A stretch of 64,000 bases of DNA. Source: DASUPK01 sp963744105. Lineage in GTDB: Bacteria; Actinomycetota; Thermoleophilia; Solirubrobacterales; 70-9. This document shows, piece by piece, positions 59,024 through 64,000 of the stretch (position 1 is the first letter of the stretch; each line of letters begins with the position of its first letter). The stretch is taken from contig CAVUSJ010000002.1 of NCBI GenBank assembly GCA_963744105.1, positions 434,001 through 498,000 on the forward strand. The letters run 5' to 3'. Both the position numbers and the translations under genes were made by a program. Under the pieces are notes generated by a model that worked only from the letters and a program-made list of their open reading frames with translations, did not search any database and was not told the origin of the DNA.

Positions 59024-60969
59024 CCCCGGCGATCCTCGTCACCGGCGCCGATCGGGTCGCGAGCCAGGGGCTCGCGGCGGCGGTCGCCGTCGAGGCGGCC
59101 GCGCTGACCGGCGCGGGGACTCTTCTCGTGGAGGTGGGGGCGAGGCGGCGGGGCCCGACCCTGATGGCGTCCTCCGGCGCCCGCGAGCTCGAGGCGGCGC
59201 TTCGCGCCTCGGGACGCCGGGCCTCGGCGCGCGGGCACGTCTGCCACCTCGCGCTCGGCGAGGACGAGTCGGTCGGCGGGCTTCCGGCGGCTGTGGCGGA
59301 CTCGCGGGCCGAGCTCGCTGTCGTTCATCTTCCGGGCCGGCTCTGGACGGCGGCTGTGGGGACGGATGGGCTGTCGGCGGCCGGAGGCTGCCTGCTCGTC
59401 TCCCTCCCGGCGGAGCGTTCACTCGCGGCGCTGGCCGTCGAAGAGCTGGCCCGGCGCCGTCTGCCCTGCCGCGTGGCGACGCGGCCTCCGGGACAGCTCG
59501 CCGCGAGGCGCGCCCTCGCCGGAGCCCGGCCCGGCGGCTGGGTCTCGGAGCTGGCGTCGGGGATCGCGCGCCGGCTCCTCGGCCTCGGGCGTGTGGGCCG
59601 GCAGGCGGGCGGTAGTTCGGGCCAGGCGCTGCCCGCGGTGCTCGGCGCCGGGCTCATCCTGATCCTCGCCGCTCTGGCGCTGGCGGCGATCGGCGGCGCG
59701 GCGACCGGCCGCGGCAGGGTGCAGCGGGCGGCGGACCTGGCTGCGCTCTCCGCCGTCCGCAGCATGCGCGACGACACGGCGCGGCTGCTGGCTCCCGAGA
59801 GGCTTCCGGACGGTGCGGCCAATCCCCGCCACCTCTCCCGCGGCGAGTTCTTCGAGCGAGCGCGGCTGGCCGCCGTCGCGGCGGCCGAAGGCAACAAGGT
59901 CGACCCCGCCCGGCTTCGGATCGCCTTTCCCGACGCGACCGCCTATCCGCCGCTGCAGGCCCGCGCCACGGTGGTGGCCGCGATCGATCCGGACCGGCTC
60001 CCCGGCGGGGACCGGCTCGGCCACCGGCCGCCGATCCGCGTGGTCGCCTCCGCCGTCGCCGAGGCCTCGGCGCCCGTCTCTTCCTGGACCGGCATGCCCT
60101 CCCAGGCGGAGGGCGGCGGGTACTCAGGACCGCTCGCCTACCGGGATGGGGAGGGAATGAGGCCGGACGTCGCGGCGGCGTACGACCGGATGGCCGCCGC
60201 GGCACGGAGTGCCGGTCTCGACCTGCTCGTCGTGTCCGGGTTTCGCTCCGACGCGGAGCAGGCCCGGCTCTTCGCGCAGCATCCTGATCCGCGCTGGGTC
60301 GCGCCGCCGGGTCACTCGCTCCACCGCTGCGCCACCGAGCTCGACCTCGGGCCCTCGTCCGCCTACGGGTGGCTCGCCGCCAACGCGGGGCGCTTCGGGT
60401 TCCTTCGCAGGTACGGATGGGAGGCCTGGCACTTCGGCTACATCGCCGGCCCGCCGCCGTGCTCGCAGGCGGGGAACGCCGTCGGCTCCAACGGATTCCC
60501 GGGGGAGGAGGACGGGCTGGCGCGGAGCTCCGGCCTGCCCTCGTTCGTCCCCGCCCGGTTCCACGAGCCGCTGCTGCGCTCGGCGTCCCGCTGGAACGTC
60601 TCGCCGGGGCTGCTCGCGGCACAGCTGATGGCGGAGTCCGGTTTCGACCCGAGAGCGGTCTCTCCGGCGGGCGCGCTGGGGATCGCCCAGTTCATGCCCT
60701 CGACCGCGCGCTCCTATGGGCTGCGCGACCCCTTCGACCCGGTCGCCGCGATCGACGCGCAGGCGCACCTGATGTCGGACCTGCTGCGCCAGTTCCACTC
60801 GGTCCCGCTCGCTCTCGCCGCCTACAACGCCGGTTCGGGCGCCGTCGCCACCTGCCACTGCGTGCCCCCGTATCCGGAGACGCGCGCCTACGTCGCGCGG
60901 ATCCTGGCGCTGGCGGGAGGGGCGGGAGTGCTGCTGATACCGCCATTGGAAGTGCGATTGGTCCAGTGA
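59020..60969 (+). CDS. TadG-like / VanY carboxypeptidase / lytic transglycosylase fusion
   Basis: A 649-residue multidomain protein. Residues 1-190 are an Ala/Arg-rich Rossmann-like region without an obvious P-loop. 200-250 is a TadG-type start (GQALPAVLGAGLILILAALA, one helix). 375-475 is an M15B D,D-carboxypeptidase with zinc ligands H435, D442 and H471 and the catalytic-type E468 (WEAWHFGY). 520-615 is an SLT lytic transglycosylase with catalytic E539 (MAESGF), IAQFMPST and AYNAG. The enzymes would lie outside the membrane, where they could open peptidoglycan for the Tad structure. Start by ATGA overlap. Confidence 0.87.
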   Translation: MTPAILVTGADRVASQGLAAAVAVEAAALTGAGTLLVEVGARRRGPTLMASSGARELEAALRASGRRASARGHVCHLALGEDESVGGLPAAVADSRAELAVVHLPGRLWTAAVGTDGLSAAGGCLLVSLPAERSLAALAVEELARRRLPCRVATRPPGQLAARRALAGARPGGWVSELASGIARRLLGLGRVGRQAGGSSGQALPAVLGAGLILILAALALAAIGGAATGRGRVQRAADLAALSAVRSMRDDTARLLAPERLPDGAANPRHLSRGEFFERARLAAVAAAEGNKVDPARLRIAFPDATAYPPLQARATVVAAIDPDRLPGGDRLGHRPPIRVVASAVAEASAPVSSWTGMPSQAEGGGYSGPLAYRDGEGMRPDVAAAYDRMAAAARSAGLDLLVVSGFRSDAEQARLFAQHPDPRWVAPPGHSLHRCATELDLGPSSAYGWLAANAGRFGFLRRYGWEAWHFGYIAGPPPCSQAGNAVGSNGFPGEEDGLARSSGLPSFVPARFHEPLLRSASRWNVSPGLLAAQLMAESGFDPRAVSPAGALGIAQFMPSTARSYGLRDPFDPVAAIDAQAHLMSDLLRQFHSVPLALAAYNAGSGAVATCHCVPPYPETRAYVARILALAGGAGVLLIPPLEVRLVQ

Positions 60970-60971
60970 TC

Positions 60972-61035
60972 CGGCTTCGCCATCAGGTCGCGGGCACAAG
61001 CGGCCGCCCCGCACAAGTCGCTTCGGGCTTCGCCC
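60972..61035 (+). repeat. Dispersed intergenic repeat, copy 3 (5' half)
   Basis: The first 64 bases match copies 1 and 2 (CGGCTTCGCC, AGCGGCCGCC at 60999-61008, then AAGTCGCTTCGGGCTTCGCC). The 3' half differs: a GGCGCGCGTCAGCGCGACC hairpin and AAAGCGGCGG replace the usual stem. It lies between two convergent genes. Confidence 0.65.
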
Positions 61036-61090
61036 CAGATGCGAGGGCGCGCGTCAGCGCGACCCGTTCGTCCAAAGCGGCGGTTTGGGC

Positions 61091-61495
61091 TTATTGCGAC
61101 AGTCCGGCGGCTTCGAGGGCCTGTGCGCGGTCGGTGAAGGTCCATGCCTCGATGCCTTTCCCGTCTCGCATCTTGATCAGCCACGCCCACTCGGCGTCGA
61201 TCTCCGTACCGAACTTCTCGCTTCGACCGGTCACCCGGATGACCGCGATCACGCGCTCCGCATCGACATCGATGACGTCGACGGGCTCCGCTCGTTGCTC
61301 CTCACTGAAAACCTCTGCCAAACGACCAAGGTAGTCCCGTACTCCTGCATGTCCACGGTAGTCCCCGGGCTCCATCGACTCTTGGGGCGCGTGCCATATG
61401 ACCTCAGGGTCCAGGTAGGACAGGAGCGCCTCGATTCCGCCCTCATTCCAGGCACGGGAGGCCCGCAATGCAACCTCGACGTTCTCCTCCGACAT
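61091..61495 (-). CDS. SnoaL-like (NTF2 fold) protein
   Basis: A 134-residue cone-fold protein. SEENVEVALRASRAWNEGGI leads into LLSYLDPEVIWHAPQES, YRGHAGVRDYLGRLAEVFS and ERVIAVIRVTGRS, typical of SnoaL_2 proteins. These bind or isomerise small hydrophobic molecules; the substrate is unknown. ATG 61495 is chosen over the upstream ATG at 61543 from the family start. Confidence 0.82.
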   Translation of the reverse strand: MSEENVEVALRASRAWNEGGIEALLSYLDPEVIWHAPQESMEPGDYRGHAGVRDYLGRLAEVFSEEQRAEPVDVIDVDAERVIAVIRVTGRSEKFGTEIDAEWAWLIKMRDGKGIEAWTFTDRAQALEAAGLSQ

Positions 61496-61769
61496 CGCCC
61501 ACGCAGTATCTCGCGACTGACGGAATACGCCGGCGTGCCGCACATCGCATGGCCTTAGCTAGGTCTGCGCCCCGTCACGCGACGAGCAAGCCTGGTCACG
61601 ACTCTGCCCACGGCGCGGAACGGGGCTGATACGGCGCGAGTGATCTGCATGACGCGAGGCTAGTGCCGCCGCTTCAAGCGATTCGTAAGGAAGTGCCGCT
61701 TCTCGTCGAATGCGCCTACGGGGTAGGGTCGCCCCTCGAGCGACTACCTACCGACGATCTGGGGGTCCC

Positions 61770-62057
61770 ATGGCATTCGGCATCACTCACAAGTTCCAGG
61801 GCGGTACCAAGGAGCAATACGACGCGACGATCGCGGTCGTTCACCCGCCCGGGGGGTTGCCCGAGGGCCAGACTCATCACTTCGCGGGGGAAATGCCGGA
61901 CGGTTGGATCGTGGTCGCAATTCACGATTCGAAGGAGAGCTGGGAGCGATTTCGCGACGAGACGCTGCTCCCCGGCCTTCAGGAAGTCGGCGAGAAGGGC
62001 CTACCGGGTCCCCCAGAGGAAACCACCTTCGAGGTCGAGGTCGAACAGCACGCCTGA
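61770..62057 (+). CDS. Small protein with ABM-like fold, unknown
   Basis: A 95-residue protein with a ferredoxin-like/ABM pattern: ITHKFQGGTKEQYDATIAVV, HHFAGEMPDGWIVVAIHDS, WERFRDETLLPGL. It is soluble. The Gly-Trp-Ile-Val-Val-Ala strand resembles monooxygenase-like stress proteins. The 274 bases upstream, back to the SnoaL gene, hold no recognisable gene. Confidence 0.72.
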   Translation: MAFGITHKFQGGTKEQYDATIAVVHPPGGLPEGQTHHFAGEMPDGWIVVAIHDSKESWERFRDETLLPGLQEVGEKGLPGPPEETTFEVEVEQHA

Positions 62058-62138
62058 TTGATTTGCTCGTCCGACCCGGACTCAACAAGCCGTCGCCAAT
62101 TCATTCAAGTGGGCGGGCGGACTAGGGGTGGCCGCTAG

Positions 62139-63458
62139 TCAGGGAGTGACTGGATTCGGCTTCTCGGCCGGGACCTTGCCGATCACGTCGAGCGAGTCGC
62201 CGCTGTACCGGTAGACGTCGAAGACCCCGGCGGTGGGATCGCCGTGGACGTCCATGTTGATCGGGCCGGAGGCGCCGGTGTAGTCGATGTCCTCGCCGTT
62301 CTCGAGTGCCTTGATCGCCTCGGGGAGCTGCTGCCAGGTGAACTGCTCGCCGCCGGGGGCCGTGATGTCGATCAGGTGATCCGCCATCTCCTGGCCGTCG
62401 GTCGAGCCGGCGGCGACCGCGGCGAGGTAGCAGAGCACGGTGGCGTCGAACTCCTGCGCCGCGAACGGCGCCATCTCGACGTCATGCGGATCGGCTGCCT
62501 TGAACCCCCGGACGAAGGCGGTTGAGGCCGCCGCGTCATCCGGCGTCCCGGGCGCCAGTGCGCGCATGCCGTCGATCACGCCGGGGCCGACCTCCTTAGG
62601 CAGGCCGGGGGCGACGAGCTGGTCGCTTCCCCAGGAGGTGCTCGGATCCCAGGACTCGCCGGAGGAGAGCGCGGGGGCGAGCTGGGAAAAGCCGGTGAGG
62701 TCGTCGATCAGCAGGGTCGCGTTGCCGGTGCCGGTGGCGATCTGCTGCGCCTGGGCCGACAGGTCCGACGCTCCTGGAGTCAGCTCGACCGGCCCGCCGA
62801 TCGTGCCGTCCTTGCCCTGCCAGTCGTGGATGAAGTCCTGGCTCAGCGTGTCGCCATACGCGTCGTTGCTGGCGGCGACGCTGACGCTGCGTCCCTGCGC
62901 TCCCCCGAGAGCCTCCTCGATCGCCGCAGAGAGGGCGGATCCCTCCACCGACTGGGGCAGCGCCGTGCTGTTGACCAGGTCGTGATCGCTCAGGTCGGCG
63001 ACGTCGGGCCCAGTGGGTACCGGCGAGATCTCGAGGACCTTGTCCGGGATGGCGACGTCCTGCGCGGTCTGCGCGACCGCGTCGGCCGACCACGGCCCGG
63101 TCAGGCAGCTCGCCTGGTCGTCGGCGACCAGCCTTCTGGCCGCCTCCGTCGCGGTCTCCGAGTCGCCTCCCTGGTCCTCCGAGAACGCGCCAATGGTGTG
63201 GCCGGCGCCTGTCGCGCGAATCGCACGCCTGATCTGGGCGAGGGCCAGGTTGGATGCCTTCTGGCCGGACTCGCCGAGCGGCTTGGACATCCCGCTGAGC
63301 GGCAGCGAGTTCCCGATCACGAGGCTGAGCTGCTTCGAGCCGGGGCCGTTGCCGCCGCCGGCCCCGCCGCAGGCGGCGGGGCCGAGGGCGAGCGCGAGCC
63401 CGGCGAAGACCGCCACCGGACGAAGGATGTTGGCCCTGGATCTCAGGCCCGCATTCAT
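62139..63458 (-). CDS. Branched-chain amino-acid-type ABC substrate-binding lipoprotein
   Basis: A 439-residue lipoprotein (lipobox LGPAAC, then a Gly-rich linker). The Peripla_BP_6 fold begins LSLVIGNSLPLSG, and LVADDQASCLTGPWSADAV and VSVAASNDAYGDTLSQDF follow. It resembles LivJ/urea-amide binding proteins; no permease or ATPase gene is adjacent, so the ligand and transporter are unknown. It is divergent from the MaoC gene. Confidence 0.87.
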   Translation of the reverse strand: MNAGLRSRANILRPVAVFAGLALALGPAACGGAGGGNGPGSKQLSLVIGNSLPLSGMSKPLGESGQKASNLALAQIRRAIRATGAGHTIGAFSEDQGGDSETATEAARRLVADDQASCLTGPWSADAVAQTAQDVAIPDKVLEISPVPTGPDVADLSDHDLVNSTALPQSVEGSALSAAIEEALGGAQGRSVSVAASNDAYGDTLSQDFIHDWQGKDGTIGGPVELTPGASDLSAQAQQIATGTGNATLLIDDLTGFSQLAPALSSGESWDPSTSWGSDQLVAPGLPKEVGPGVIDGMRALAPGTPDDAAASTAFVRGFKAADPHDVEMAPFAAQEFDATVLCYLAAVAAGSTDGQEMADHLIDITAPGGEQFTWQQLPEAIKALENGEDIDYTGASGPINMDVHGDPTAGVFDVYRYSGDSLDVIGKVPAEKPNPVTP

Positions 63459-63482
63459 AGTGCGAACGGTAGGGTGCGGGCC

Positions 63483-63950
63483 ATGTCGACAGTCGAGGTC
63501 CAGGGAATCGAAGGGCTGAAGGCTCTGCAGGGGAAGGAGATCGGCCCGAGCGAGTGGCGGACCGTCACGCAGGAGGACATCGACACCTTCGCGGATCTCA
63601 CGGGCGACCACCAGTGGATCCACACGGACGTGGAGCGGGCGAAGACCGAGAGCCCGTTCGGGACCACCATCGCCCACGGCAACCTGACCCTCTCACTGAT
63701 CGACGGCCTGCGGATCGAGCTGCTCAAGTCGACCGGCTTCAAGCTCGGCGTCAACTACGGCTGGAACAAGGTCCGCTTCCCGGCGCCCGTCCCGGCCGGC
63801 TCACGCATCCGAGCCACCGCCGAGGTCGTCGAGATCGAGGAGGTCGGCGGTGGCTGGTTCCAGGTCGTGACGCGCTTCAAGGTCGAGGTCGAAGGCTCAG
63901 AGAAGCCTGCCTGCGTCGCCGACTCGGTCGGCCGCGCGCTGCCTGAATAG
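63483..63950 (+). CDS. MaoC-family (R)-specific enoyl-CoA hydratase-like protein
   Basis: A 155-residue hot-dog-fold protein. VTQEDIDTFADLTGDHQWIHTD carries the catalytic Asp/His pair of MaoC dehydratases, and FGTTIAHGNLTLSLI follows. It hydrates trans-2-enoyl-CoA to (R)-3-hydroxyacyl-CoA; similarity is to the Rv0130/HadB-like group. The 50 bases after it, to the window end, hold nothing recognisable. Confidence 0.88.
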   Translation: MSTVEVQGIEGLKALQGKEIGPSEWRTVTQEDIDTFADLTGDHQWIHTDVERAKTESPFGTTIAHGNLTLSLIDGLRIELLKSTGFKLGVNYGWNKVRFPAPVPAGSRIRATAEVVEIEEVGGGWFQVVTRFKVEVEGSEKPACVADSVGRALPE

Positions 63951-64000
63951 CTCAAGCGGGATACGCATCTCGCGCGGGTGGCGCGGAATCTCATCCGGGG

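Noticed and set aside
62128..62138. GGTGGCCGCTA identical to the end of the dispersed repeat
   Set aside because: Only eleven bases match, with no other part of the element; it could be chance in GC-rich DNA.
1..64000. tRNA, rRNA, CRISPR arrays, insertion sequences, prophage
   Set aside because: No T-loop-like tRNA pattern, spaced direct repeats, transposase or integrase motif was found on either strand by eye. A tRNAscan or CRISPR search would settle it.

Overview
The window is high-GC, densely packed bacterial chromosome with about 75 protein genes. No rRNA, tRNA, CRISPR array, transposase or phage gene was seen. The gene content suggests an actinobacterial relative of the class Thermoleophilia (Solirubrobacter/Conexibacter-like). 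The grounds are GC-rich coding with many GTG/TTG starts, stop/start overlaps of the ATGA/GTGA type, Lys/His-rich tails on secreted proteins, type III glutamine synthetase, and PHO boxes in the actinobacterial 11-base direct-repeat style. This lineage call is inference, not an alignment result.

Layout. 1-20 kb is housekeeping and accessory: a DUF2855 protein, two diguanylate cyclases, a secreted beta-helix protein, GS-III, VOC dioxygenase-like proteins, a metallophosphoesterase/TMEM175 operon, a lipoate ligase-like protein, two crotonases, an M23 peptidase, UppP and a frameshifted cation-efflux transporter. 20.2-35.4 kb is a phosphate-starvation island: an OmpR/PhoP-type response regulator, a receiver-less winged-helix protein, pstSCAB-phoU, a secreted two-repeat protein of unknown function, a second pstSCAB set, and a lipoprotein followed by three zinc-ribbon proteins. 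35.4-41.4 kb holds a TIM-barrel protein and a divergent arsenic locus: arsR-arsM-R2-like oxidase one way; arsC, metallophosphoesterase, aquaglyceroporin, a small protein and a flavin reductase the other way. 41.5-53 kb returns to phosphorus and envelope: ppx, two CHAD proteins, a GH31 glycosidase, a PHP-glycosyltransferase, ppk1, a DUF47/PhoU-like protein and a glycolipid-type glycosyltransferase. 53-64 kb has a polysaccharide deacetylase, an SDR-aminotransferase pair, an RSH-type HD hydrolase, two TadE-like proteins, a TadG-VanY-lytic transglycosylase fusion, an ABC-type substrate-binding lipoprotein and a MaoC dehydratase.

How the genes work together. TTCAC/TTTAC/GTAAC-type units repeated every 11 bases lie upstream of the regulator genes, both pst operons and the secreted two-repeat protein. 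Similar sites lie upstream of the TIM-barrel gene, the CHAD pair, the PHP-glycosyltransferase and the aminotransferase. Read together, these outline one Pho regulon covering phosphate uptake, polyphosphate synthesis, degradation and binding, and possibly lipid/glycan remodelling. The arsenic-resistance locus sits inside it, which makes sense because arsenate enters cells as a phosphate analogue. No PhoR-like histidine kinase is present in the window.

Quality note. Three conserved genes (the cation-efflux transporter, the PHP-glycosyltransferase and ppk1) are each broken by exactly one base, and three others lack a convincing ATG/GTG/TTG start. Sequencing or assembly indels must be excluded before any of these is read as biology.
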